Assembly: GCA_000333235.1 (NCBI GenBank)
Contig: CAPN01000051.1
Coordinates: 186,001-250,000, forward strand
Length of the DNA: 64,000 nt
DNA from: Pseudoalteromonas luteoviolacea B = ATCC 29581
Lineage (GTDB): Bacteria; Pseudomonadota; Gammaproteobacteria; Enterobacterales; Alteromonadaceae
Reading direction: 5' to 3'
How positions within the stretch are numbered: the stretch's first letter is position 1; the number at the start of each line of letters is the position of its first letter. The notes under the pieces are model-generated. The model did no database searches. It was not told the DNA's origin and was given only the letters and a program-made list of their open reading frames with translations. A program made the position numbers and the translations under genes. Positions 35,766-45,786 of the stretch are shown here, piece after piece.

Positions 35766-36362
35766 TTACTCGACAGAATCGTTTTTAAGTACAACAGCCA
35801 ATAGCTGATTGGCTAAGTGATTTAGTTTCTTTTGGTAATTTGTCGTCATGGCATAGGTTCTTAAACCATAAATACCTAAAACCAGGAATTGTGCCCGAGC
35901 TTGTGTATCAATCTGTGAAGAAAGCTCTTTATTTTCTACAGCAGCGTTGAATAAGTGTGTGATCGTTTGTTCGAATTGATTTAAATTTTTCGCAAGCACA
36001 CGGCTAACTTCTTCATCTTGTCCTTCAATTTCAGAAAGCGTTTTTGTTAGTAAGCAAACGCGAGAACACTCTTCGCTTGCAGATCCATTTACGATTGATT
36101 CTAAAAACGAGGTCAAACCATCTTTGAAGGTTGGGTAACTGGAAAAATGCAGTTTTAATTGCTCATCCTTATCAGTTTGATATTGCTCGATTGCCGCAAG
36201 TAACAATCCTTTCTTATTTTTAAAAGCACAATAGATTGAACCAGGGTGCAATCCGGTTGCTAAGGTCAAGCGTTGCATGCTTGTTTTACTGTAACCATAT
36301 TGCATAAATGTTTGCATGGCTTGTCGTAAAACAAACGTTCTATCGAATTCTGCTGTTCTCAT
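35766..36362 (-). CDS. TetR-family transcriptional regulator
   Basis: A 198-residue repressor. Residues 8-55 form the TetR helix-turn-helix: ILE-rich RQAMQTFMQYGYSKTSMQRL, then TGLHPGSIYCAFKNKKGLLL. The C-terminal part contains CSRVCLLTKTLSEI, a cysteine-bearing block seen in TetR regulators that control reductases such as NemR, where cysteine modification by electrophiles relieves repression. Whether these cysteines sense anything here is inference. It is divergent from an Old Yellow Enzyme gene, the usual partner of NemR-type regulators. The gap is filled with five 16-bp dyads that are its likely operators. The ribosome site before ATG 36362 is weak. Confidence 0.92.
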   Translation of the reverse strand: MRTAEFDRTFVLRQAMQTFMQYGYSKTSMQRLTLATGLHPGSIYCAFKNKKGLLLAAIEQYQTDKDEQLKLHFSSYPTFKDGLTSFLESIVNGSASEECSRVCLLTKTLSEIEGQDEEVSRVLAKNLNQFEQTITHLFNAAVENKELSSQIDTQARAQFLVLGIYGLRTYAMTTNYQKKLNHLANQLLAVVLKNDSVE

Positions 36363-36404
36363 TTGTCAGGAGGTTAAGAGGACAAGGTACTTAATGATAA
36401 CGAA

Positions 36405-36525
36405 ACTTGATTGTTTATTCAAAAAAGATCTTGAACAAACGTTCAAAATTGTTTAACTTGAATGTTTATTCAAAAAAGATCTTGAACAAACGTTCAAAAT
36501 TGTTTAACTTGAATGTCTATTCAAG
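36405..36525. repeat. 51-bp tandem repeat (two copies plus partial) forming five 16-bp operator-like dyads
   Basis: A 51-bp unit begins at 36405 and 36456; a third partial copy begins at 36507 and ends near 36525. Each full unit holds two dyads: TTGAATGTTTATTCAA type (36407, 36458, 36509; the first copy reads TTGATTG) and TTGAACAAACGTTCAA (36431, 36482). The starts are spaced 24, 27, 24 and 27 bases. The array fills the gap between the TetR gene and the oxidoreductase, so it most likely binds the TetR repressor in multiple copies. Confidence 0.9.
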
Positions 36526-36545
36526 AATAAATTGAGATGCACTGA

Positions 36546-37586
36546 ATGACAGCTATTCTATTTGAAAAAGTACGTTTAAATGAATCTATAGAACTCGACA
36601 ACCGTATTATAATGGCACCGCTAACTCGTTGTATGGCAGACGATAATTTAGTACCAACGGATGCGATGGCCACGTATTATGCGAGAAGAGCGGGAGCAGG
36701 GCTGATAATTAGTGAAGCGATTATTATTCGCCCTGATGCACAAGGTTACCCAAACACACCAGGTTTGTTTTCTGCTGCACAAGTAGAAGGGTGGAAAAAA
36801 GTCACACAAGCTGTACACGATAATGGCGGTAAGATTTTTGCTCAACTTTGGCACGTTGGTCGTGTTGCACATCCACATTTCTTTGGTGGTGAAGTGCTTG
36901 CACCTTCGGCCATTAAAGTCGAGGGTTCAGTGCCAAGAATGCGTGATCTAACGTATGTGACACCAAAGGCCGTTACGCTCGATGACATAACGACTTTGGT
37001 GGCTGATTATGCTAAGGCTGCTAAAAATGCCCGCGAAGCTGGGTTCGATGGTGTTGAGATCCATGGTGCAAATGGCTATTTGATTGATCAGTTTTTGCAT
37101 TACACGTCTAATGAACGTCAAGATGAATATGGGCAAACCCCAGAAAACATGGCTCGATTTGCGCTTGAAGTGGTTGGCGCAGTAACAGAAGCGATTGGTA
37201 ACGATCGTGTCGCTCTGCGGTTATCACCCGGCGCTTATTTTAATTTAGCAGGCGATCCGCGCGATAGAGCGGTATTCGATTACTTAATTAGGCAATTGAA
37301 TCAGATACCATTGGCATACTTACATGCAGGTATTTTTGACGATGAGATGCAATTTGATTATTTAGGCGGGCGAGTTTCAGACTACATGCGTAACACTTAT
37401 GAAGGCTTGCTTGTAGGCGTTGGTGGTTATACAGCAACTTCGGCAAGTCATGCAATCGAGAATAATCGCTTTGACTTGGTTGCCATTGGCCGTCCATTTA
37501 TTGCAAATCCTGATTACGTTGAAAAGGTAAAACACGGTAAACCCGTCACGGCTTACAGTGAAGATATGCTAGCAACATTAGTTTAG
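36546..37586 (+). CDS. Old Yellow Enzyme family alkene reductase (NemA-like)
   Basis: A 346-residue FMN flavoprotein with a TIM barrel. It reduces activated C=C bonds of quinones, enals, maleimides or nitro compounds with NAD(P)H. Family blocks: NRIIMAPLTRCMAD (FMN contact), FAQLWHVGRVAHP, the signature GFDGVEIHGANGYLIDQFLHYTSNERQDEYG region with catalytic H-x-x-N, and DLVAIGRPFIANPDYVEK (phosphate binding). The length is typical of NemA/xenobiotic reductases. It is divergent from a TetR gene across the dyad array, so it is probably induced by electrophiles. The exact substrate is open. Confidence 0.94.
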   Translation: MTAILFEKVRLNESIELDNRIIMAPLTRCMADDNLVPTDAMATYYARRAGAGLIISEAIIIRPDAQGYPNTPGLFSAAQVEGWKKVTQAVHDNGGKIFAQLWHVGRVAHPHFFGGEVLAPSAIKVEGSVPRMRDLTYVTPKAVTLDDITTLVADYAKAAKNAREAGFDGVEIHGANGYLIDQFLHYTSNERQDEYGQTPENMARFALEVVGAVTEAIGNDRVALRLSPGAYFNLAGDPRDRAVFDYLIRQLNQIPLAYLHAGIFDDEMQFDYLGGRVSDYMRNTYEGLLVGVGGYTATSASHAIENNRFDLVAIGRPFIANPDYVEKVKHGKPVTAYSEDMLATLV

Positions 37587-37596
37587 TTTCTAATCG

Positions 37597-37621
37597 AGGA
37601 GCGCGACATGTGCTCCTTTAT
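37597..37621 (+). terminator. Terminator of the Old Yellow Enzyme gene
   Basis: AGGAGC (37597-37602), nine-base loop, GCTCCT (37612-37617), then TTTATTT. Confidence 0.75.
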
Positions 37622-37798
37622 TTATTGATTTATCAACAGACTACAAAAAGATTGTGCGTTTTTGTTGATAGTTCAAAAAACCGTCTCTGTTATACTAGTC
37701 GGACTCGTTTTTACCCTGCATCAATGTTATATTCGACCTAGAACGTTGTTTTTATTCTCACCCAAGTGGCGTAGCCATTTGTATGATCGGTACGCACG

Positions 37799-38824
37799 AT
37801 GCAAGAAGAACTCCTTAATTCCGTAATAAAAATCACCAAGACTCGCGACATAGATTCACTAGAATATAGCTTAATTTCGACGATCCAAGAATTCATCGGT
37901 TGTGATGAGATAGCGGTTTACAAAGACTTGGCTGTGCCTGGTGAGCTGACGCTTGAATTAAGTTTATCGTTAAAACACATCAGTAAACGAGAATTCGAGT
38001 GGGGTGAGCGTAAAATAATTAAAGAGCCTAGTAGCGAATTAATAAGTTGTTTGCAAAGTGCGTGTATTATTACTGTTCAATCGTCTTCAGGGATCGAAAA
38101 GCGATGGATCCCGATTAATCTGCACGATAGACCTGTTGGGGCAATTGAAATTGTAAGCAAAGGCTTGAAAAGTGCCGATCAAGTGTTACTTAATGCGTTT
38201 TGTCGCATATTCGAAAACTACCTCACAATTTTGCACGAGAATGAACGAGATAAATTAACCGGCTTATTGAATCGTCAAACCTTTGAGTCAAAACTAAAGC
38301 AACTTGTCGAAAAGCAAGTGTTAAAACAAAACCGTACGGTTTGGACAGACGATAATCGTAAAAAGCAACAAAATGCGTGTTCTTGGCTTGCTATCATGGA
38401 CATTGATCATTTCAAGCGCGTCAATGATACCTATGGACATGTCTGTGGTGATGAGGTGTTGTTGTTACTTGCGCAAAAAATGCGACACTACTTTCGAGCA
38501 TCGGATCTACTGTTTCGATTTGGTGGTGAAGAGTTTGTGTTAGTTTTTGAACCTACCAGTTTAGAGTCCATAAAGTCAAAAATGGAAGGTTTTATGGAGC
38601 TAATTCGTACCACACATTTCCCATTTGTTAAAACGCTGACGGTCAGTGTTGGTATGTCTCCTATTAGTCCATATGATTTTCCGATAAACGTACTAGAGCA
38701 AGCTGATAAAGCGCTCTATTTTGCGAAAGACAGTGGTCGTGATCGGTTATGTTTTTATGATGAGTTAGTTGCAAATAACTTAATTGCTTCAAATCAAGAT
38801 GACACGGATATAGACCTTTTTTAA
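37799..38824 (+). CDS. GAF-GGDEF diguanylate cyclase
   Basis: A 341-residue cytoplasmic signalling protein. Residues 1-150 look like a GAF-type sensory domain (LEYSLISTIQEFIGCDEIAVY, RPVGAIEIVSKG). Residues 155-325 are the cyclase: RDKLTGLLNRQTFE, LAIMDIDHFKRVNDTYGHVCGDEV and the active loop GGEEF. An RxxD inhibitory site (RASD) lies five residues before GGEEF, so product inhibition by c-di-GMP is expected. The GGEEF loop is intact, so it should be active. No transmembrane segment is seen. It lies alone in front of recC, with the same direction. A ComFB-like protein elsewhere in the window is a conceivable c-di-GMP reader. Confidence 0.93.
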   Translation: MQEELLNSVIKITKTRDIDSLEYSLISTIQEFIGCDEIAVYKDLAVPGELTLELSLSLKHISKREFEWGERKIIKEPSSELISCLQSACIITVQSSSGIEKRWIPINLHDRPVGAIEIVSKGLKSADQVLLNAFCRIFENYLTILHENERDKLTGLLNRQTFESKLKQLVEKQVLKQNRTVWTDDNRKKQQNACSWLAIMDIDHFKRVNDTYGHVCGDEVLLLLAQKMRHYFRASDLLFRFGGEEFVLVFEPTSLESIKSKMEGFMELIRTTHFPFVKTLTVSVGMSPISPYDFPINVLEQADKALYFAKDSGRDRLCFYDELVANNLIASNQDDTDIDLF

Positions 38825-38859
38825 TCGCTAATTTCCTTCATTCTAAAACTAATGAGAAG

Positions 38860-38891
38860 CGCCGAACTCCATATCTTCAAGCCGTTCGGCG
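38860..38891. terminator. Inverted repeat after the GGDEF gene
   Basis: CGCCGAAC (38860-38867) pairs with GTTCGGCG (38884-38891) over a 16-base loop. No T tract follows directly, so terminator function is uncertain. Confidence 0.4.
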
Positions 38892-38975
38892 ACATCCCTC
38901 AGTTTTTGGCTATCGTTATGCCAATAAATTGCTTACACTAGCGAAAGGAATAATAGTTAGTGCTTGGCAAACAAG

Positions 38976-41900
38976 ATGTTACGCATAATACAATCGAATC
39001 GAATGGAAGCTTTGCAAACGCAGTTCAATGCGGTAATCGAGCTCGCTCCACTCGATAGCATTTTTAAATCGGAAGTTGTGCTCGTTCAGTCACCAGGGAT
39101 GTCACAATGGTTAAAAATTGGACTCAGTCAACACATTGGTGTTGCAGCGCAAATTGACTTTCCACTGCCTTCGAGCTTTATCTGGCGGCTTTATCAATCG
39201 CTACTTGATGATGTGCCGCGTGAATCGGCATTTAATAAAGCGAATTTAGCCTGGAAAATTCATTCACTCCTGCCAGATTGTTTAGGGCTTTCACACTTTG
39301 AGTCATTAAAGCATTATCTAGATGACGATCAAGACGCATTAAAACGGTATATGTTAGCTGAAAAAATTGCCGACGTATTTGACCAATACCTAATGTATCG
39401 TCCTGATTGGCTTGCACTATGGGAATCTGGTCAAGATAGGCTGAATGACACAGATGTGTCTATTGCACCTTGGCAACCTGATCTATGGCGTAAAGTTGTT
39501 CATTACACGAAAACCCTTGGACAAAGTCATTGGCATCGTGCAAACATGCACGAAAGCTTATTAAGCGCAATCGACACTGCGCCGCAGAGTAAATTCCCTG
39601 ATCGAATCAGTATTTTCGGAATATCAGCACTCCCACCCGCACAACTCGAAGTAATGGAAAAGCTATCACGACGCACCGAGGTACTGATTTATTTGTTTAA
39701 TCCATCGGAACATTATTGGGGCGATCTTCTCGATGAAAAAACGCATGCCAAGATTAAAGCACGATATTCTAGTCTACCAAATGTCGAAAATGTAAATGGT
39801 CAGTATTTCCAAGTTGGTAATCCTTTGTTGAGCAGCTGGGGTAAACTAGGTAAAGAGTATTTAGAACAACTCTTAAGCCTTGATGCACAGTGGCTTGATC
39901 GATTCCAAGATGATTTTAATGAGAGTTTACTGTCGAGTATTCAGCGTGAGGTTTATCATGTCGCGTTTAAAGGTGAGGCGGTACCACCTACAAACGACTG
40001 GTATATCAATGCGGATGGTAAAATTGCTATTTCTGCAGAGGATAATTCAGTTCTGTTAGTGGATTGTCATACCCCTCTGCGTGAAGTAGAACTGCTTCAT
40101 GACTATTTATTAAATTGTTTTGCCGAAGATCCCCATTTGACGCCGAAAGATGTCATCGTCATGATGCCAGATGTCGGGACATTCAGCCCTTACATCGAAG
40201 CTGTTTTTGGCGGTGCTAAAGGTTCTCGTTTCATTCCTTACGCTATTTCGGATCTCGCTCTAGAGCAAGAAAAGCCGATATTACAATCGTTTATTCAACT
40301 CGTCGAGTTACCCTTTAGTCGCTTTAAGCGTAGCGATATTTTGGACCTTTTGGCAGTAGATGCAATTTCCTCAAAATTTGAGATATCACCAGAAGATTAT
40401 CAGCAAATCGAAGTGTGGTTGTCTCGGGCTGCTATCAAATGGGGTATTGATGGTGAACATAAAAGTAGTTTCGGTTTACCACATGTCGAATTGAATACCT
40501 GGAAGCTCGGCCTCGATAAATTATTATTAGGGTATGTCAGCGGCAATGAAACCAATCCATTTAATGGCATTTACGGCTTAGATGAAGTTGAAGGAATGGC
40601 TTCGAGTTCATTAGCCAAAATAGTCGCCTTCATTGATGCGTTGATTGAGGTAAAACAAAAACTAGACCTAGATGCAACGCTTTTGGAAAAAGCGAGTCTG
40701 TTAAAAACGATGATCCAAACGTTTTATGATGAAGAATCGGAGTCTAGTTGGGATTTATTGCAGGTTCAACAAGTGATTACAGCATTAGAGGAACATGCAA
40801 ATAGTGGTGATTTTAATGGAAAAGTATCTGCGCGTGTTGTTGCATACTTAATCAAACAAGGATTAAAAGAAAAGGGCGTAGGTCAGCGCTTCTTAGTGGG
40901 GTCAGTGAATTTTTGCACACTTATGCCAATGCGGGCTGTGCCGTTTAAAATTGTTTGTTTATTAGGCATGAACGATCAAGATTATCCTAAGCAAGTACAA
41001 CCAATAGGGTTTGATTTGGTTACGTGTGCGAAACGCCGTAAAGGCGACCGTTCACGAAAGTTTGATAACCGCTACTTGTTTTTAGAAGCGATTTTAAGTG
41101 CCAGAAGTAAGCTTTATATTAGCTATTTAGGTCGTTCTTGTTTCAATAATGAACCATTGATGCCGTCCGTTCTGGTAAGTGAATTGCTCGAATATTTAGA
41201 TAGAGCGTTTTACATAGAAGCGAACTCAATGTCGCTTTCACCTAGCAAACATATTCATATTGAGGCGCCGCTTCAGCCTTTCAATGCCTTACATTACCAA
41301 AATGGTGAATTACAAAGCTATAATCCAACGTGGGCTATCTCCGAAAACACGCTTGAAAAATTCAACGAAGAAAGCCAAAAACTAAATGTTACAATAGAAG
41401 GTGAAGTTGAATTTGCAGCGTTTGTTAAAGCGCTAATTAAACCTCAAGCTGCATTCTATCAGCAAACACTAGGCGTCCGAATTGCGTCAATCGAACCTTT
41501 TGAAGAGGATGATGAGCCGTTTAGTTTGGATCCGTTATCGCGCTATCAGCTGCTCGATGAATCATTGCGCTGTAATTTATCCCAGACTCCCATCGATGAA
41601 GCGCAGTGGTTGCAAAGAGGGGTGCTGCCTTCACAAGAAATAGGTACTCTTGCGTTAATCGATATCGAAACACGTACGACGAAGCTCGCGTCTGAATTAC
41701 GAGGTGTGTGTAAAAATAAGTTGGTGCCTCAAGAACTTTACATTGAGTGTGACAGAGTCACGCTTCTAGGTTGGTTTGATGCCATCTTTGCTGATAAGCA
41801 AGTCTTTTACCGCAGTGCTTCCGTTAAGGCCAAAGATAAAATTACTGGCTTTCTATGGCATTGTGCAGCTTGTGTGGCAGGGCTAAATGTCACAACCTAT

Positions 41901-42242
41901 GTAATGGGACTAGACGATGAAGTGAGTTTTGCGCCCTTTGAGGCAGTTAAAGCGCGTGAATATCTAGGAAAATGGGTGCAATTTTATCGCGATTGCATGA
42001 CATCTCCGCAGCCGTTTTTTGCGACGTCTAGTTTCGAGTATGCAATGACGTTGGATTTCCAAAGAGCTCAAGAAAAATTCTCGGGAGGACAATTTATCGG
42101 TGTTGGCGATAGTGAAGATCCTTATGTCGGTATTTGCTTTAATTCACTTTTAGAGGTTGAAAAGGAGTTTTGTCAATTGAGCTTGGAGTTGTTAGGACCT
42201 ATTGTGGAACATGCTAAGGAGAGACGCTATGAAGGTGCTTAA
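38976..42242 (+). CDS. recC: Exodeoxyribonuclease V subunit RecC
   Basis: A 1088-residue RecC, close to the E. coli length of about 1120. RecC holds the RecBCD complex together, splits the strands and recognises Chi. The start MLRIIQSNRMEALQ matches the E. coli pattern MLRVYHSNR; an in-frame TTG at 38964 is less likely. Other family marks are SPGMSQWLKIGLSQ, FPLPSSFIWRLY, MPMRAVPFKIVCLLGMNDQDYPK, and the degenerate nuclease-like C-terminal domain. It overlaps recB by 14 bases and heads recC-recB-recD. The ptrA protease gene found between recC and recB in E. coli is absent, which is common outside the enterobacteria. Confidence 0.96.
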   Translation: MLRIIQSNRMEALQTQFNAVIELAPLDSIFKSEVVLVQSPGMSQWLKIGLSQHIGVAAQIDFPLPSSFIWRLYQSLLDDVPRESAFNKANLAWKIHSLLPDCLGLSHFESLKHYLDDDQDALKRYMLAEKIADVFDQYLMYRPDWLALWESGQDRLNDTDVSIAPWQPDLWRKVVHYTKTLGQSHWHRANMHESLLSAIDTAPQSKFPDRISIFGISALPPAQLEVMEKLSRRTEVLIYLFNPSEHYWGDLLDEKTHAKIKARYSSLPNVENVNGQYFQVGNPLLSSWGKLGKEYLEQLLSLDAQWLDRFQDDFNESLLSSIQREVYHVAFKGEAVPPTNDWYINADGKIAISAEDNSVLLVDCHTPLREVELLHDYLLNCFAEDPHLTPKDVIVMMPDVGTFSPYIEAVFGGAKGSRFIPYAISDLALEQEKPILQSFIQLVELPFSRFKRSDILDLLAVDAISSKFEISPEDYQQIEVWLSRAAIKWGIDGEHKSSFGLPHVELNTWKLGLDKLLLGYVSGNETNPFNGIYGLDEVEGMASSSLAKIVAFIDALIEVKQKLDLDATLLEKASLLKTMIQTFYDEESESSWDLLQVQQVITALEEHANSGDFNGKVSARVVAYLIKQGLKEKGVGQRFLVGSVNFCTLMPMRAVPFKIVCLLGMNDQDYPKQVQPIGFDLVTCAKRRKGDRSRKFDNRYLFLEAILSARSKLYISYLGRSCFNNEPLMPSVLVSELLEYLDRAFYIEANSMSLSPSKHIHIEAPLQPFNALHYQNGELQSYNPTWAISENTLEKFNEESQKLNVTIEGEVEFAAFVKALIKPQAAFYQQTLGVRIASIEPFEEDDEPFSLDPLSRYQLLDESLRCNLSQTPIDEAQWLQRGVLPSQEIGTLALIDIETRTTKLASELRGVCKNKLVPQELYIECDRVTLLGWFDAIFADKQVFYRSASVKAKDKITGFLWHCAACVAGLNVTTYVMGLDDEVSFAPFEAVKAREYLGKWVQFYRDCMTSPQPFFATSSFEYAMTLDFQRAQEKFSGGQFIGVGDSEDPYVGICFNSLLEVEKEFCQLSLELLGPIVEHAKERRYEGA

Positions 42243-45200
42243 TCCACAGACGATGCCTCTCAATGGTCATGCTTTGATTGAGGCGAGCGCAGGGACAGGT
42301 AAGACATATACAATCACCGGTTTGTATTTGCGTTATTTATTAGGCCTATACGGCGACACCACAACATTACAATCGCCACTGTCTATAGATCAAATATTGG
42401 TTGTTACGTTTACTGAAGCGGCAACTCAAGAAATAAAAGACCGAGTAAGAAGCCGGATTGTTCTCGCGCGCAATGTATTACTTGGTGAGTCGAGCAATGA
42501 TGAATTAATTACGCATTTGTTGGCCTTAATCGAAGATAAACAAAAAGCTTATGATCTTTTGGACGCTGCTGCAAAAAGTATGGATGAAGCGGCGATATTT
42601 ACGATCCATGGCTTTTGCCAGAGAATGCTAAAACAACACGCTTTTGAATCAAACATGACATTCAATCAAAACTTTGTTCTTGACCAAAGTGAAATGCTTG
42701 AACAGGCTGTTTATGATTTTTGGCGCCAATTTGTTTACCCATTAAATCGCAATCGAACTAACGCGGTATTAAGTCACTTTTCTCATCCACTTGCCCTTGC
42801 GAAAGCAATTACACCTTACATTATGCACGGTTCGCTTTGTTTAGAGCCGGTGGTTGAACTAGATGAGGTCTTTTCAGCGCTAGACGAATATCAGCAAGGC
42901 GCGCCAGGTTTTAAAGAAAAAATGAGGCAGTCGGGCTACATTTCGGCGATAGAAGATTCGGATATTAATGGTTCAAAGACGCCTAAACATAAGGCGAGTC
43001 TGACCGCCTTAAAAGCGTATTTAAATAGTAACGACTGGTGGTTTGAATTTGGTCAACAAAAACGCTCATTTGAAGTGTGGGGAAGTGAGAGCATAAATGA
43101 CCCGAGTATTTATAAAAAAGTCTTCAATACGTTTGAGCATGAATTAACTAAGCAATTTGACTACTTTGCTAAGCTACACGAGCAAGTGAAACATCAGTTG
43201 CCCATTGGCATTATGCAAAAAGCAGTAAAGGAAATTCGCAAAAACCTCGATATCCACAAAGAAACGCATTCGATATTGACGCCAGATGATCTGTTAAACA
43301 AACTCTTTATTGCATTGCAACATGATAATAAACAAAAGCTAATTACGAATATTGTACAGCAATATCCTGTTGCATTAATTGATGAGTTTCAAGATACCGA
43401 TCCGATCCAATACGGAATTTTTAGCACGATTTATGAGCGTATGGATGAGCAAGTTAGCTTGCCCCAATTAACGATGATTGGCGATCCCAAACAAGCTATT
43501 TATGGATTTCGCGGCGCGGATATTTTTACTTATATTCGAGCTAAACGACAAATCAATACGGACAGGCAATTTACCTTAAATACCAATTATCGTTCGGACG
43601 ATACAGTCGTTGAGGCAGTCAATACGGTGTTTAGTCGTCACGGGCAAAGTTTCGTTTTTGATTCCGATATTCCTTTTTCTAAAGTGTTGGCTAAAGGAAA
43701 GCCGAGCGATAAGCAATTAAAAATCCTTGGCAGTAAACCAAAGCCGCTGTCATTTGCGGTATTTGACGGTGACGCCCCAATCACATCAAAATCAACAGCA
43801 TTATCTTCTTTAGCACAGTACTTTGCTTCGCAAATTGCTGAACTATTAGCCAAAGCAAAGGCGGGTGAAGCTCTGATTGCAGATCAACCAATCTTAGCCA
43901 GCGACATTTGCATTTTAGTACGTGATAGAAATGAAGCCGCGGCAATGAAAACGGCTCTGAATGGCGTTGGTGTTAGCAGTGTTTATCTTTCTCGAGACAG
44001 TGTATTTTCTCAGCCTTTATGTTCGCAAATCTATCAATTTTTGAATGTGTTACATGGTCAATACGATGAGCGTTTACTTAGGGGGGTATTGGCAGGTCCG
44101 TTATTTGGCGTGGCGCATCATACTTTGTTCGAGCTACAGCAAGATGAACGACAATGGCAAGAGTATCTCGACAAATTATATCGTCTAAAAGCGCTTTGGG
44201 ATAAGCAAGGCGTAATGGCTATGTTCGATGCGTTATTAATTGACAATGATTTGCCAACACGTTGGCAAGCAGCATCGCTTAATATTGAACGTATGTTAAC
44301 GGATTATCGTCATCTTGCTGAAATTCTTCAGCAAAAGCAGCTTGAGTTGGATGGCACGTTTAGAGTACTACGTTGGTTGAACGCTCAACTACTACAACCG
44401 TCGAATGAAGGTACTCAACTGCGTTTAGAAAGTGATGCGGATCTCGTGAAAATAGTGACAATGCATGCCTCAAAAGGATTGGAATACCCGATTGTTTATT
44501 TGCCATTTGCCACAACATTTCGTCTTAGCCATGAAGCAAAGTTCAATCGAAATGGTCAGACGGTTGTGGATATGTCGCGTTCTGAAGAAGCGTTGGAAAG
44601 TGCGGAAAAAGAGCGTTTAGCGGAAGATATTCGTTTGTTATATGTTGCTTTAACACGAGCCGTTCATCACTGTGCAATTGGCCTTTTTAACGTTGCTGAT
44701 GGACGCAAAAAATCACAGGCTATTACTAAGACCGCGCTTGGTTATGTGCTATTCGGTGCAGTTGAGTACGACAGTAAAGATGCATGGATGACGCAACTCG
44801 ACACATTTTGTGAACAAAATCTTTTTGACTACACGACCTTTAAAGACATACAAGAACGCCTCCCTGTAAATGAGCTCGAAAAAACGTTTATTGAAAAGCA
44901 GGTGAAACGTTTTGAACACCCGCTTGAACGGGATTGGAAAGCGACAAGCTTTAGTCAGCTTAGTTATCACAGCAGTTCAGACGAACGACCGCTCGGTGCA
45001 ATCGATGAAAACCATCTACTGGATTTACCTGCGCAACTAAGCGAGATTAAAAACGCCTATACCTTTCCAAAAGGAGCAAAGGCGGGGAGCTGCTTACATG
45101 AAATATTCGAACTGATTGATTTTAAGGCGCCAACAGTTGCGACAGATGACAAAAGAACACTTCGCGACGCCATAGAGTTTGTGTTCGAAAAATATCATAT

Positions 45201-45786
45201 TGATCTAGAGTGGTTAAATGAAACAGAACGTTGGATAACGGCGTGTTTGAAAGCGCCATTGTTCGAGAACACACTAGGTACATTGTCTTTGAGTCAACTT
45301 TCTCAGTCACAGTGCTTAGTTGAAATGGAATTCAATTTACCATTAAGTCCACTAAATGCCTCACAACTAAATAAACTTTTGTCAGAATTTACCGGTCACG
45401 TTACTCAGTTGCGGTTCGATCAAGTACAAGGTTTACTTAAAGGTTTTATCGATTTAATTTTTGAATGGCAAGGTCGTTATTATGTGCTTGATTATAAGTC
45501 TAACTACTTAGGTGACACTGCTAAAGATTATCAACTTGATAACTTAGAAACAGTGATGAGCAGTCATCAATACCATCTTCAATATGTTATTTATACCGTT
45601 GCATTACATCGTTTATTGCGAGCAAGGCTGACAGATTATGATCCAAACCATCACTTAGGTGGCGCGCTCTATTTGTTTTTACGAGGATTGCCGGATGGTC
45701 AAGGGGTCTATTTTCGTAAAATGACTCAGTCTGAACTTAATGCTTTTGACGCACTCTTTGATAACAACAAACAAGAGGTGAACTAA
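42229..45786 (+). CDS. recB: Exodeoxyribonuclease V subunit RecB
   Basis: An 1185-residue helicase-nuclease. The UvrD-type Walker A is ASAGTGKTYTITGLYLRYLL near residue 20; LIDEFQDTDPIQY is the Walker B block, and KIVTMHASKGLEYPIVYLP and LLYVALTRAVHHC are motifs V and VI. The C-terminal nuclease domain carries GFIDLIFEWQGRYYVLDYKS, with the catalytic D-x-K. ATG 42229 has AAGGAGA at 42216-42222 inside the end of recC. It unwinds 3'-5' and degrades double-stranded ends until Chi, then loads RecA. It overlaps recD by a single base (TAATG). Confidence 0.97.
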   Translation: MKVLNPQTMPLNGHALIEASAGTGKTYTITGLYLRYLLGLYGDTTTLQSPLSIDQILVVTFTEAATQEIKDRVRSRIVLARNVLLGESSNDELITHLLALIEDKQKAYDLLDAAAKSMDEAAIFTIHGFCQRMLKQHAFESNMTFNQNFVLDQSEMLEQAVYDFWRQFVYPLNRNRTNAVLSHFSHPLALAKAITPYIMHGSLCLEPVVELDEVFSALDEYQQGAPGFKEKMRQSGYISAIEDSDINGSKTPKHKASLTALKAYLNSNDWWFEFGQQKRSFEVWGSESINDPSIYKKVFNTFEHELTKQFDYFAKLHEQVKHQLPIGIMQKAVKEIRKNLDIHKETHSILTPDDLLNKLFIALQHDNKQKLITNIVQQYPVALIDEFQDTDPIQYGIFSTIYERMDEQVSLPQLTMIGDPKQAIYGFRGADIFTYIRAKRQINTDRQFTLNTNYRSDDTVVEAVNTVFSRHGQSFVFDSDIPFSKVLAKGKPSDKQLKILGSKPKPLSFAVFDGDAPITSKSTALSSLAQYFASQIAELLAKAKAGEALIADQPILASDICILVRDRNEAAAMKTALNGVGVSSVYLSRDSVFSQPLCSQIYQFLNVLHGQYDERLLRGVLAGPLFGVAHHTLFELQQDERQWQEYLDKLYRLKALWDKQGVMAMFDALLIDNDLPTRWQAASLNIERMLTDYRHLAEILQQKQLELDGTFRVLRWLNAQLLQPSNEGTQLRLESDADLVKIVTMHASKGLEYPIVYLPFATTFRLSHEAKFNRNGQTVVDMSRSEEALESAEKERLAEDIRLLYVALTRAVHHCAIGLFNVADGRKKSQAITKTALGYVLFGAVEYDSKDAWMTQLDTFCEQNLFDYTTFKDIQERLPVNELEKTFIEKQVKRFEHPLERDWKATSFSQLSYHSSSDERPLGAIDENHLLDLPAQLSEIKNAYTFPKGAKAGSCLHEIFELIDFKAPTVATDDKRTLRDAIEFVFEKYHIDLEWLNETERWITACLKAPLFENTLGTLSLSQLSQSQCLVEMEFNLPLSPLNASQLNKLLSEFTGHVTQLRFDQVQGLLKGFIDLIFEWQGRYYVLDYKSNYLGDTAKDYQLDNLETVMSSHQYHLQYVIYTVALHRLLRARLTDYDPNHHLGGALYLFLRGLPDGQGVYFRKMTQSELNAFDALFDNNKQEVN

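Noticed and set aside
36394..36456. A 20-codon leader-peptide frame (MITKLDCLF...) on the + strand inside the dyad array
   Set aside because: The strong AGGAGG lies about 20 bases away, the closer AAGG is marginal, and the frame is dictated by operator repeats; no conservation evidence.
36405..36525. Possible CRISPR array
   Set aside because: Only two and a partial copies, directly adjacent with no unique spacers; dyads point to operators.
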